Shown: positions 7,805 to 14,880 of the stretch, piece after piece
How the letters are laid out: each line of letters begins with the position of its first letter
Numbering within the stretch: position 1 is the stretch's first letter
Assembly (NCBI GenBank): GCA_028717505.1
Contig: JAQUNQ010000010.1
Coordinates: forward strand, 1 to 17,699
Direction of reading: 5' to 3'
Length of the DNA stretch: 17,699 nt
Source of the DNA: Candidatus Peribacteraceae bacterium
GTDB taxonomy: Bacteria > Patescibacteriota > Gracilibacteria > Peribacterales > Peribacteraceae
Translations under genes and position numbers: made by a program
Notes under the pieces: generated by a model
What the model was told of the DNA's origin: nothing
Databases searched by the model: none
The model's input: only the letters and a program-made list of their open reading frames with translations

Positions 7805-7809
7805 TTCTC
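7793..7809. repeat. Perfect palindrome over the -35 box (candidate operator)
   Basis: GAGAATTG, one base, then CAATTCTC: eight perfectly matched bases on each side. Its centre lies inside the -35 hexamer of the 115/600-residue operon, the usual place for a repressor site. It also lies 23 bases past the mfd stop and could fold as a seven-pair hairpin with a three-base loop. In that direction it is followed by TTGAAATTT and not by a clean T-run, so a terminator role is weaker. Confidence 0.6.
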
Positions 7810-7831
7810 GCCTTTCCGCTTAAACCGCCCC

Positions 7832-10800
7832 TCACTGGTCTTCCTTGGGTTTGTGATCCTTCTTTTCGAGCGATCGGATCTCCTTCGAGAGATGACTGAT
7901 CCACTGTGTTTCCTCCTTTCCTCCATGCTTCTGGAGGTCCTCGAAGCCGATGCGGAGCAGGGAGCCGGAGATGCGCCACTGCGGATTCTCCTTCAGGAGC
8001 TGCATGATCTCCTTCGCCGTGACGCGGGAGGCGAGCGTGAGGACCACCTCGTCCTTGCCTCCCTCATGCTCCATCTTCACGCGGAGAACGCCGGCATGGC
8101 GGCAGGCAAGCTTCAGGCGTAAGACGGCAAAGAGGTTCTTCACCTGCTTGGGCGGCTCGCCATACTCCTCGCGGATATCCTCCTCAAATTCTTTCAGGAT
8201 GCCCTCATCCTCACTGCCTGCAAGCTTCTGGTAGACGGAGATTCTCTCCTGCTCGTCCGTGATGTAGAAGGACGGCAGGAGCGCTTCGATCGGCAGAAGA
8301 ATCTCCACATTGATCTCCTCCTCGAGTTCCTCCTTCCCTCCCGCCTTCAGCTCCTCCACGGCATGCTTGAGCATGCGGAGGTAGTGGCTCACGCCGACAG
8401 TCTGCATGGTCCCCGACTGGCTGGCCCCGAGGATCTCGCCGGCGCCGCGGATCTCGAGATCCCGCATGGCGACCTGGAAGCCGCTCCCGAGCTCGCAGGC
8501 CTCCACAATCGCCCTCAGACGCTTCTTCGCATCCTCCTTGAGCTTCTGACCGTGGTAGAGGAAATATGCGTAGGCTTGCACCTTGCTGCGCCCCACACGA
8601 CCACGCAGCTGGTAGAGCTGCGCGAGCCCGAAGTGCTCCGCCTCGTTGATCACGAGAGTGTTCGCCCGCGGGAGATCGATCCCGTTCTCGATAATGGTGG
8701 AACTCACGAGGACATCTGCCTCCCCGTTCTTAAAGGCAAGCACGCGCTTCTCGAGGTCATCCGCCTTGAGCTGCCCATGCGCCACAATGAAGCGCGCCTC
8801 GGGAATGAGTTTGCGCAATTTATCCGCAAAGGCATCGATCGTCTCCACGCGGTTATGGAGCACGAAGACCTGCCCCTTGCGCTCGAGCTCGAAAGCAATG
8901 GCATGGCGGATAAGTGACTCGGAGTATTTGCGCACTTCCGTGATGATCGGAAGCCTGCCGGGGGGCGGCGTCGTGATGGTGGAAATGTCGCGCAGCTTGT
9001 GAAGCCCGAGATTGAGTGTTCGCGGGATGGGAGTGGCCGTGAGAGTGAGGATGTCGATGGAGGCACGCATCTCCTTGAATTTCTCTTTCTGCTTCACACC
9101 GAAGCGCTGCTCCTCGTCGATGACGAGAAGACCGAGGTTTAGAAACTTCACATCCTCCTGCAGGAGCCGGTGCGTCCCGATGACCACATCAACATCGCCC
9201 TTCCGGAGCTGTTCCAAAATCTCTTTTTGCTCCTTCACCGATCGGAAGCGGCTCAGCATTTCCACGCGGATTTTGAACGGAGCCATGCGCTCCTCAAAAT
9301 TGTGATAGTGCTGGTCGGCAAGAATGGTGATGGGCGCGAGGACAGCCACCTGCTTGCCCGCCTGCACAGCCTTAAACGCGGCGCGCATGGCCACCTCCGT
9401 CTTCCCAAAGCCCACATCCCCGCAGATGAGGCGGTCCATAGGATGCCCACTCTCCATGTCCCTCTTCAGGTCCTCGATCGCTTTGATCTGCCCGGGCGTC
9501 TCCTGGTAGGGGAATGCCTGATCAAACTTATGTTGAACTGCTGTATCAGACCCGAAGGCGAAGCCCTTGGCTTTGGCGCGCTTGGCGTAGATGGCGAGGA
9601 GCTCCCCGGCGATCTGCTTCGTCTCCTCCTCCATTTTCTTCACGATGCGCTTCCACTCCGAGGTGCCGAGCCGCGTGAGAACCGGCTCCTGCCCCTCCTC
9701 GTAGACGAACTTGCTCAGTTTGTCCGCCTGATCCACCGGCACGAAGAGCTTGTCGTTCTCGGCATACGTCAGCTCGAGGTATTCCCGCACCGTCCCGTCC
9801 ACCTCCTTCTGCGTCATCCCTTCAAAGTGCCCGATGCCGTGGTCCATGTGGACCACGTAGTCACCCGGCACGAGCGACGTGATGAAATCGAGCGCGAGCT
9901 TGGCAACACTCCGCTGCTTGCCCGCCTTGCGGAGCGAAAAAATCTCGCGGTCGGTGAGGAGCGCGAACTTGAGATCTGGGTTCTGCAGGGAGTGCGGGAG
10001 GAGATCCTCTTCTGCCGCCCCAACGAGCACGAGTGTGCCCGGCCGGCGTTCCTTCACATCCGCCGTGAATGTGATGTGTTCCTCCTGGCAGATCGTCTTG
10101 AGCTCATCGAGCCGCTTAGTCACCACGAAGATGGTCCACTGCTGCAGGAGTTTGTCGCGCACGTCATTGAGAAAATCCGTGAGGGTGTAGAACTTCAGCA
10201 CGGAGAGGTAGCGCACGTGCGCGTGATGGGCATCGCTCTCTGGGAACGGCGTGAAGCGCAGAGAGGACGTTTTGAGGGGGAAAGGAATGTCGTCCTGATC
10301 ATCCAGCACAAGGAGGAGACGCTCGGAGAGCTGCCGCTCGAGGGAAGAAACCTTCTCATAGAGAATGGGAAAGATCTCAAGGGAAGACCCACCAGGGCTC
10401 GTCTTTGAGAGATCCTCCGCGTCCACAGCAAGGATCGATTCCACCTTGTCCAGATTGAAGGAAATCCTGTAGGGGTGGCTCGCCTGCACAGGGAAGATAT
10501 CGAAGACGTCCCCGATGCGCCTGTACTCGCCCGGCGAGAGGTAGAGATCCGCGCCGTGCTGATACCCCCGCTCAATCAGCTCTTCGACGAACGCGGTAAA
10601 ATTCACCTCCTCGCCTTTCTTCAAAGTGATCATCTGCTCGAGGAGCTCCGAGAAGAGCGGGAAAGACGTATCCCAGAGGGAACGCGGACAGAGGAAGACC
10701 TCTTTCCCCTCCCCTCGCATGAAGAGAAGGAAGAGCTGGAGCGCCTCTGGCACAATCTCGCCATCCCCATTCTCGATGGGAAGAAGGGAATGTGTCTCCT

Positions 10801-11017
10801 GTCCGAAGAACTGCAGCCAGTGCCGCAATGCCTCCACCCCCTCCTCCTTCTCCGTCACGAGGAGTGTGCGACGTGGCTCCTGCTCCAGGACAGCCCCGAG
10901 GAGGAGTGCCTTTGCAGTTTCATTGGAGGCCCCAGAGAGCACGAGACGCCGCTCAGCTTTGAGGAGCTGAACGAGTTCTTGATGGGTACTCCGTCCAAGG
11001 AGAGATGAAGGAAACAT
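7832..11017 (-). CDS. mfd: Transcription-repair coupling factor Mfd
   Basis: This is a cytoplasmic ATP-driven DNA translocase of 1061 residues, slightly shorter than E. coli Mfd (1148). It pushes stalled RNA polymerase off damaged DNA and recruits UvrA. The N-terminal UvrB-like region (about 1-350) contains a degenerate Walker A (SGASNETAK). The RNA-polymerase-interacting CarD-like domain begins at VPGDYVVHMDHGIGHFEG (383-400). The RecG-like motor has Walker A GDVGFGKT (533-540), DEEQ (634-637), TLTATPIPRTL (658-668) and motif VI QLRGRVGR (803-810). The translocation-in-RecG region includes MRDLEIRGAGEILG (851-864), and the C-terminal domain (about 900-1061) regulates UvrA binding. It lies 76 bases downstream of dnaN. 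The ATG at 11017 fits the family start and has no Shine-Dalgarno. The stop is TGA, 70 bases before the start of the 115-residue gene. Confidence 0.97.
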   Translation of the reverse strand: MFPSSLLGRSTHQELVQLLKAERRLVLSGASNETAKALLLGAVLEQEPRRTLLVTEKEEGVEALRHWLQFFGQETHSLLPIENGDGEIVPEALQLFLLFMRGEGKEVFLCPRSLWDTSFPLFSELLEQMITLKKGEEVNFTAFVEELIERGYQHGADLYLSPGEYRRIGDVFDIFPVQASHPYRISFNLDKVESILAVDAEDLSKTSPGGSSLEIFPILYEKVSSLERQLSERLLLVLDDQDDIPFPLKTSSLRFTPFPESDAHHAHVRYLSVLKFYTLTDFLNDVRDKLLQQWTIFVVTKRLDELKTICQEEHITFTADVKERRPGTLVLVGAAEEDLLPHSLQNPDLKFALLTDREIFSLRKAGKQRSVAKLALDFITSLVPGDYVVHMDHGIGHFEGMTQKEVDGTVREYLELTYAENDKLFVPVDQADKLSKFVYEEGQEPVLTRLGTSEWKRIVKKMEEETKQIAGELLAIYAKRAKAKGFAFGSDTAVQHKFDQAFPYQETPGQIKAIEDLKRDMESGHPMDRLICGDVGFGKTEVAMRAAFKAVQAGKQVAVLAPITILADQHYHNFEERMAPFKIRVEMLSRFRSVKEQKEILEQLRKGDVDVVIGTHRLLQEDVKFLNLGLLVIDEEQRFGVKQKEKFKEMRASIDILTLTATPIPRTLNLGLHKLRDISTITTPPPGRLPIITEVRKYSESLIRHAIAFELERKGQVFVLHNRVETIDAFADKLRKLIPEARFIVAHGQLKADDLEKRVLAFKNGEADVLVSSTIIENGIDLPRANTLVINEAEHFGLAQLYQLRGRVGRSKVQAYAYFLYHGQKLKEDAKKRLRAIVEACELGSGFQVAMRDLEIRGAGEILGASQSGTMQTVGVSHYLRMLKHAVEELKAGGKEELEEEINVEILLPIEALLPSFYITDEQERISVYQKLAGSEDEGILKEFEEDIREEYGEPPKQVKNLFAVLRLKLACRHAGVLRVKMEHEGGKDEVVLTLASRVTAKEIMQLLKENPQWRISGSLLRIGFEDLQKHGGKEETQWISHLSKEIRSLEKKDHKPKEDQ

Positions 11018-11039
11018 AGGAGACGCTACGTGTTTGTAC

Positions 11040-11058
11040 GAAAATCTCTGAAAATCTC
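11040..11058. repeat. Two tandem 9-bp repeats upstream of mfd
   Basis: GAAAATCTC occurs at 11040-11048 and again at 11050-11058, a 10-base period, within the 76-base gap between dnaN and mfd. On the minus strand this is GAGATTTTC twice, 23 to 41 bases before the mfd ATG. Same-face spacing suits a protein-binding site. No convincing promoter was found beside it, though TACAAA and TAGCGT occur closer to the start. Confidence 0.5.
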
Positions 11059-11093
11059 AGTGAAAAAACCTTCCGCGCTCCAGAGAGCACCTC

Positions 11094-12263
11094 TCATTCC
11101 TCCTGAATCCGGAGGGGCATGATGAGGTGGAGGAAAAGGGAATTGGAAGGAATGTGGAAGACGGCGGGATGCATGCTGTCCGTGAGGAGCAGCTCCACTT
11201 CCTCTCCATCCGCATGCGCGAGGAAATCGAGGAGATAGGAAGAGCTCAAGGCGATTTTATTCTCCCCTCCTTTCATCTTCCCGCTGATCGTTGCCTCATC
11301 CCGTCCCGCCTGTGTCTGCGGCGTGCGGATATGCACGGAGTCCTTCCCAAAAGTGAAGGTGAGGTTGTTATTAATCTCCTTCGCGAAGTAATGCATGCGC
11401 CGGACAACAGTGAGAAGTTCTTTTGTGGAGAGGAGAACTTGCGTCTTCTCCTCTTTGGGAATGATCTGTTTGTAGTCCGGGAATCGCCCCTCAATGAGAC
11501 GGGAAAGGAGATGGGTCTGCCCAATCTGCAGCTCAATTTGATGTTTGCTGAGGGACACCTGCACGGACATGGCCGGTGCTTTCTCTTTCTTCTCCTCTTT
11601 CTCCTTCTTCCCCCCCTCCTCCTTCTGCTCCCCCTTACGAGAGCCGAGAATGGATTTGAGTTCCTCGAGGACTTTCGCTGGCACAATGCAGGAGATGTCC
11701 TTATCCGCGGCTTTGGTGGGAATCTTGTATTCCGAGAGACGATAACTATCCGTGGCAACGAGAGTGAGGTTCCCGCGTTCCGCATGGAGGAAAACTCCAG
11801 AGAGAACTGGCCGGAGAGTGGTTTTGGTTGAGGCAAAGGTCACCATATGGAGTGCATCGAGGAGGGGTGGCGCATCGAGGGTAAAGGTAATCTCCTTCTC
11901 AATGGGTGCAATGGTTGGGTACTCAGAGGCGGCCTCTCCAGCAATGAGTGTTTTGGCGTGTTTGGAAGTGCATTTAAGTTGGGTCCCCTCACTCGTCTCA
12001 AGGAGCACTTCAGGGTCGGAGTTATACTGTGCGAAGTTGAGAATGGCTTTGGCCGGGACAGTGATCGCCCCCTCATTTTCAATGGTCGCCTCAAAATTCG
12101 TCACGATACTCAACTCCAAATCTGTCGCACTCACCTTGCAACGTTTCCCCTCCACCTCAATGAGAATATTCCCAAGAATCGGCAGAGCCTGCTGACCACT
12201 GATTGCCCTACTCACAAGAGTGAGTGCTTGGAGGAGATCGGGGGTTTTGCAGAGGAGTTTCAT
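11094..12263 (-). CDS. dnaN: DNA polymerase III beta subunit (sliding clamp)
   Basis: This ring-shaped clamp tethers DNA polymerase to the template. It has 389 residues, versus about 366 in E. coli. Three clamp domains are visible. The N-terminus is MKLLCKTPDLLQAL. Domain 2 has RPVLSGVFLH (151-160) and ATDSYRLSEYK (170-180). GRFPDYKQIIP (259-269) is followed by domain 3, and the C-terminus ends HLIMPLRIQEE, matching the family's MP(M/L)R ending. The extra length comes mostly from a low-complexity Lys/Glu insertion at 208-229, between the ELKSIL helix and the VQVSL strand of domain 2. It is encoded by a pyrimidine-only-looking tract on the plus strand. The ATG at 12263 is the normal family start, with no Shine-Dalgarno. 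Upstream is a 342-base non-coding region with DnaA-box-like sites; downstream is mfd. Confidence 0.97.
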   Translation of the reverse strand: MKLLCKTPDLLQALTLVSRAISGQQALPILGNILIEVEGKRCKVSATDLELSIVTNFEATIENEGAITVPAKAILNFAQYNSDPEVLLETSEGTQLKCTSKHAKTLIAGEAASEYPTIAPIEKEITFTLDAPPLLDALHMVTFASTKTTLRPVLSGVFLHAERGNLTLVATDSYRLSEYKIPTKAADKDISCIVPAKVLEELKSILGSRKGEQKEEGGKKEKEEKKEKAPAMSVQVSLSKHQIELQIGQTHLLSRLIEGRFPDYKQIIPKEEKTQVLLSTKELLTVVRRMHYFAKEINNNLTFTFGKDSVHIRTPQTQAGRDEATISGKMKGGENKIALSSSYLLDFLAHADGEEVELLLTDSMHPAVFHIPSNSLFLHLIMPLRIQEE

Positions 12264-12282
12264 CTGATGAGAGAAAAGTATA

Positions 12283-12312
12283 ATTCTATTCTATAAAAAT
12301 AGCCGTCATCAA
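12283..12312 (-). promoter_or_regulatory. Putative dnaN promoter
   Basis: On the minus strand TTGATG (12312-12307) is followed by 18 bases and TAGAAT (12288-12283). A second overlapping TAGAAT (12293-12288) and TATACT (12282-12277) are alternatives in the same AT-rich stretch. The leader would be about 13 bases. The low complexity makes the exact box uncertain. Confidence 0.45.
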
Positions 12313-12568
12313 AACATCTATTTATCCTCTCGTGTTTTTCAGTCTAGTGTGTGGAAATCTCTTGTAAAGGAGATTAAGTAGGAATGAAAAGGGAGAGAAA
12401 GAGCCAAACTTCACTCCTGACCCCTGTGCAAAGGGTGTGGAAAACTTGTGGAAAGTTATGGGAGGGATGAGTCAAACAAAGAAACCCTAATTTTTTGGCT
12501 CATTGAAGCCGAAAGATTAAAATGTATGTGGAAAGGGGAAGAGAGAGAAGGCAAAACCCTTCCAGGCG

Positions 12569-12591
12569 TTATCCACGGGAAGTGTGGATAA
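12569..12591. repeat. Inverted pair of DnaA boxes
   Basis: TTATCCAC (12569-12576) and GTGGATAA (12584-12591) form a perfect eight-base inverted repeat with a seven-base spacer. The right arm is part of a consensus DnaA box (TTATCCACA on the minus strand) and the left differs at the ninth base. It lies 14 bases past the stop of the nucleotidyltransferase gene. No T-run follows on either strand, so a terminator is unlikely. Confidence 0.6.
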
Positions 12592-12605
12592 CTTTTGTGT
12601 GCGGC

Positions 12606-13922
12606 CTAAGGGGTTTTGGGCTTCGGGATAGAGTGTAAATTGGACCGGCTCTGCGCGGTGGGAGGAGAGGAGCGGTTCTCCCGGATGGTCAGGACTCCCC
12701 CCTTCACAGAGACGAAACTTCGTTCGGGAATGTCTTGATTCACGAGGGTGCCGCTCCCAATGAAGCTCCCCTGTCCGATCTTCACGCCGGGGTTTGTGCC
12801 GACATGAATGCCGAGACGGCAATGATCACCGATGGCCGCTCCAAACTTTCGCAGATGGGTTAAGAGGCTCTCCTCGCCGACGACGGAGGATATCTCTCCT
12901 TCGTCCAGCCGAAGATTTCCGAGGACAGTCCCGGCGCCGAAGGAAACATTCTCTCCAACAATGCTGTCTCCGATGTAGGTCATATGCGTCCACACATCGC
13001 GGGCGAGCACGGAGGATTTCACCTCGGTGCTGTAACCAACAACGCAGCGATCCCCAATACTTGCCTGCCGCACGAGCGCATTATTAGCTACAACACTATG
13101 CTTCCCAATGAAGCACGGGCCGACAATGGCTGCGTGGGGGAAAATGCGCACACCCTCATCAATGATGACATTGCCCTCGATGACGGCGCTCGGATGAATG
13201 CTTGCGGAGCGGTGGATGGAGGGGGTGGTGATCTCTGTAAGCAAATGGGAAAGAAGGGGAAGGAGGTGCCAGGGATATTTGATCGGTTGCCAGAATCCTT
13301 CATAGGGTACTGCATGGTAAGGATGCTCTTTAAAGAGGAGGGCGAGTGCACGCTCATATCCGTCATCACCTTCATCACCCACTGAACGGAGAGCCTCCAG
13401 CAGGAGGTGGGGACTCTGGTGCAAATGTACGACGATGTTCACGAGGTCACCCGGCTCTTTGCCCGGTTCCGGCTTCTCAACAATCGAGGTCACCCGGTCG
13501 CCCGTGGTGGTGAGGTATCCCCCGGGGAAGTAGCTGCTCACGCGACGGGCGAGAAGGGCTCCACCAGTCTTCTCTTTCTTTCCGATAGCGAGAACCGAAG
13601 CGAATCCCTGTGCGTCGATGACATCGTTACCGCTCACAATGAGGACGGGGTCGCGCGAAATCGAAGGGAGCGCGGAGAGGAGAGCGCCGCGCATCCCAAG
13701 CGAAAGGTCGCTCTGTTCGATAGTTGGGAGATCAGGAAGGAGGGCTTTGGCTTGTGCAAGATTATGCGTTCCCCCGACGAGAATGATGTCCTTGAGGCCA
13801 ACCTGCCGGAGACGCTCCACTTGGATTTCCAGAAGAGTCCTCCCACAGATGGGGAAGAGCGTCTTCTCGTGAAGCGGCCAGAAGCGCTTCGAGCGGCCCG
13901 CCAGAAGCAGGAGTACCTTCAC
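12606..13922 (-). CDS. GlmU-like sugar-1-phosphate nucleotidyltransferase with LbH domain
   Basis: This probably cytoplasmic protein has 438 residues in two parts. The N-terminal Rossmann-like nucleotidyltransferase begins MKVLLLLAGRSKRFWPLHEK, a variant of the GxGTRxxP pyrophosphorylase signature. It contains SGNDVID (97-103), with Asp100 a likely metal ligand, and VEKPEPG (148-154), the EKP motif. The C-terminal left-handed beta-helix (about 234-400) is built of hexapeptide repeats such as IHPSAVIEGNVIIDEGV. This layout occurs in GlmU and in archaeal bifunctional sugar nucleotidyltransferase/acetyltransferases, which make activated sugars for surface polysaccharides. The exact sugar is unknown. 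I chose GTG 13922 because the nucleotide-binding strand starts directly there; GTG 13946 would add eight residues without family support. The C-terminal 25 residues look disordered. Confidence 0.82.
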   Translation of the reverse strand: MKVLLLLAGRSKRFWPLHEKTLFPICGRTLLEIQVERLRQVGLKDIILVGGTHNLAQAKALLPDLPTIEQSDLSLGMRGALLSALPSISRDPVLIVSGNDVIDAQGFASVLAIGKKEKTGGALLARRVSSYFPGGYLTTTGDRVTSIVEKPEPGKEPGDLVNIVVHLHQSPHLLLEALRSVGDEGDDGYERALALLFKEHPYHAVPYEGFWQPIKYPWHLLPLLSHLLTEITTPSIHRSASIHPSAVIEGNVIIDEGVRIFPHAAIVGPCFIGKHSVVANNALVRQASIGDRCVVGYSTEVKSSVLARDVWTHMTYIGDSIVGENVSFGAGTVLGNLRLDEGEISSVVGEESLLTHLRKFGAAIGDHCRLGIHVGTNPGVKIGQGSFIGSGTLVNQDIPERSFVSVKGGVLTIRENRSSPPTAQSRSNLHSIPKPKTP

Positions 13923-13928
13923 GGGATT

Positions 13929-13934
13929 ATGGTA
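13929..13934 (-). promoter_or_regulatory. Possible -10 box for the nucleotidyltransferase
   Basis: On the minus strand TACCAT ends six bases before the GTG at 13922, the same distance as at the other putative leaderless starts; CATAAT overlaps it (13931-13926). No -35 is seen. It lies in the 63-base gap after the ComEC-like gene, so co-transcription with that gene is an equal possibility. Confidence 0.25.
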
Positions 13935-13985
13935 CGCTGAGGCCACTTCCTGAAGCTAGGAAAATGGCAGTCTTTGGGGGTTTTT

Positions 13986-14840
13986 CTACAGATCTATGTG
14001 GATCGGGCCCTCTTGCGCCGTACTGCGCAGAAGGATTCCCAATGTGCGATAGCGGTCGAGAATGGCAGGGGCGGGATGCCCGAAGGGATTCACCTCTCCC
14101 ACAGAGAGGATGGCAGTGTCAGGATGTACTGCGAGAAGGAAGCCGGTGGACGAGGATGTCTTGCTCCCATGGTGTGGCACCTTGAGGATCGTCGCATGGA
14201 GATCGATGCCCCCGGCGAGGAGGGCGCGCTCCGTATTTTGCTCGATATCTCCCGTGAGGAGCAGCGTCTTGCCGCTTGTTGTGAGCACTTTCAGCACGAT
14301 GGAAGTCGCATTGGAATCCCGGGCGAACTTCTCCGGGAGGAGAAGTGGAGGCCAGAGCACATCGAGAATGACCCCATCGCCAAGGTCAATGTCTTGCGTG
14401 GAATCGACGAGAAGGACGGGGACTTTCCGGGCAGCTATTTCAGAGAGAAGTAATCGGTAGCGGCCTGCACGGCTCTCTGCTTGTGGGAGGAGCACGCGCC
14501 GGACGGCATAGCGTCGGAGCACTTCCGGGAGAGCAGAGAGATGATCCAGATCGGGATGCGTGAGAATGAGGAGGTCAATGGATCGATGGAAAAAAGGCAG
14601 CGTCTTTCCCAACTCCTCGAGAGCGGAGAGATCGGGCCCTCCATCAACAAGGATATGTTTCCCTGACGGGCTCATGAGCAGGATGGAATCCCCCTCGCCT
14701 ACATTGAGGAAAAAGGCATGCGTTTTTCCGTCGGGAAGGAGGGAGAGTTCCCGTATCGCGAAAGCACTGAGTACGGCAAGAAGGAGACTCGCGAGGAGCC
14801 ACCATCGCCATCCGCGCTGCAGAAAGAGAGGAGAGTGCAT
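13986..14840 (-). CDS. Stand-alone ComEC/Rec2-type metallo-beta-lactamase protein
   Basis: This protein of 284 residues has one N-terminal membrane segment (about 12-29, WRWWLLASLLLAVLSAFAI) and an outward-facing metallo-beta-lactamase domain, as in the C-terminal part of the DNA-uptake protein ComEC. The motifs are FLNVGEGDSILL (44-55), VDGGP (65-69), the metal site THPDLDH (94-100), TGDIE (196-200), VPHHGSKTS (221-229) and NPFGHP (251-256). All metal-ligand positions appear filled. The ComEC channel domain and OB domain are absent, and the reading frame is complete, so this is not a truncated ComEC. A secreted nuclease or phosphodiesterase is likely; a role in DNA uptake or nucleotide scavenging is an inference. 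It lies 40 bases after the Fn3 gene. Confidence 0.85.
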   Translation of the reverse strand: MHSPLFLQRGWRWWLLASLLLAVLSAFAIRELSLLPDGKTHAFFLNVGEGDSILLMSPSGKHILVDGGPDLSALEELGKTLPFFHRSIDLLILTHPDLDHLSALPEVLRRYAVRRVLLPQAESRAGRYRLLLSEIAARKVPVLLVDSTQDIDLGDGVILDVLWPPLLLPEKFARDSNATSIVLKVLTTSGKTLLLTGDIEQNTERALLAGGIDLHATILKVPHHGSKTSSSTGFLLAVHPDTAILSVGEVNPFGHPAPAILDRYRTLGILLRSTAQEGPIHIDL

Positions 14841-14850
14841 GAAGCTCGTC

Positions 14851-14859
14851 AGCGTAGCA
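14851..14859 (-). promoter_or_regulatory. Putative extended -10 (TGCTACGCT) for the ComEC-like gene
   Basis: On the minus strand TGC (14859-14857) precedes TACGCT (14856-14851), ending ten bases before the ATG at 14840. The predicted leader is about four bases. The box is a weak match without a -35 but repeats the TGCTA core seen at 2797, 3838 and 4000. It fills most of the 40-base gap after the Fn3 gene. Confidence 0.35.
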
Positions 14860-14880
14860 CTGCAGCTCGGTGTCCTCTAC

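Larger units (their letters stand above)
12264..12605. other. Non-coding region upstream of dnaN, candidate replication origin
   Basis: This is the only long gap in the window (342 bases) with no credible gene. It contains six DnaA-box-like 9-mers. Read on the plus strand they are TGTGGAAAT (12350-12358), TGTGGAAAA (12436-12444), TGTGGAAAG (12447-12455), TGTGGAAAG (12527-12535), the inverse TTATCCACG (12569-12577) and the perfect box TGTGGATAA (12583-12591). Two of them are spaced exactly 11 bases apart in the same orientation. An AT-rich stretch at 12276-12330 could be the unwinding element, and another T-run is at 12490-12496. Many bacterial origins lie beside dnaA/dnaN; dnaA itself is not in the window. 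A DnaA-regulated dnaN promoter is the main alternative. Confidence 0.6.

Noticed and set aside
9170..10408. A 412-codon plus-strand reading frame
   Set aside because: It lies wholly antisense to the conserved middle of mfd and is rich in His, Leu and Arg, as expected of a mirror frame in GC-rich DNA.
11083..11095. GAGAG-CAC-CTCTC hairpin at the dnaN stop as a terminator
   Set aside because: The stem is only five pairs and the T-run on the minus strand lies about 15 bases further on, so it does not fit an intrinsic terminator.
12384..12470. A 28-codon plus-strand frame (MKRERKSQ...) preceded by AAGGAG
   Set aside because: The purine-rich AAGGAG is 11 bases upstream and other genes here do not use such sites. 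The frame overlaps two DnaA-like boxes and resembles no ribosomal or leader peptide I know.
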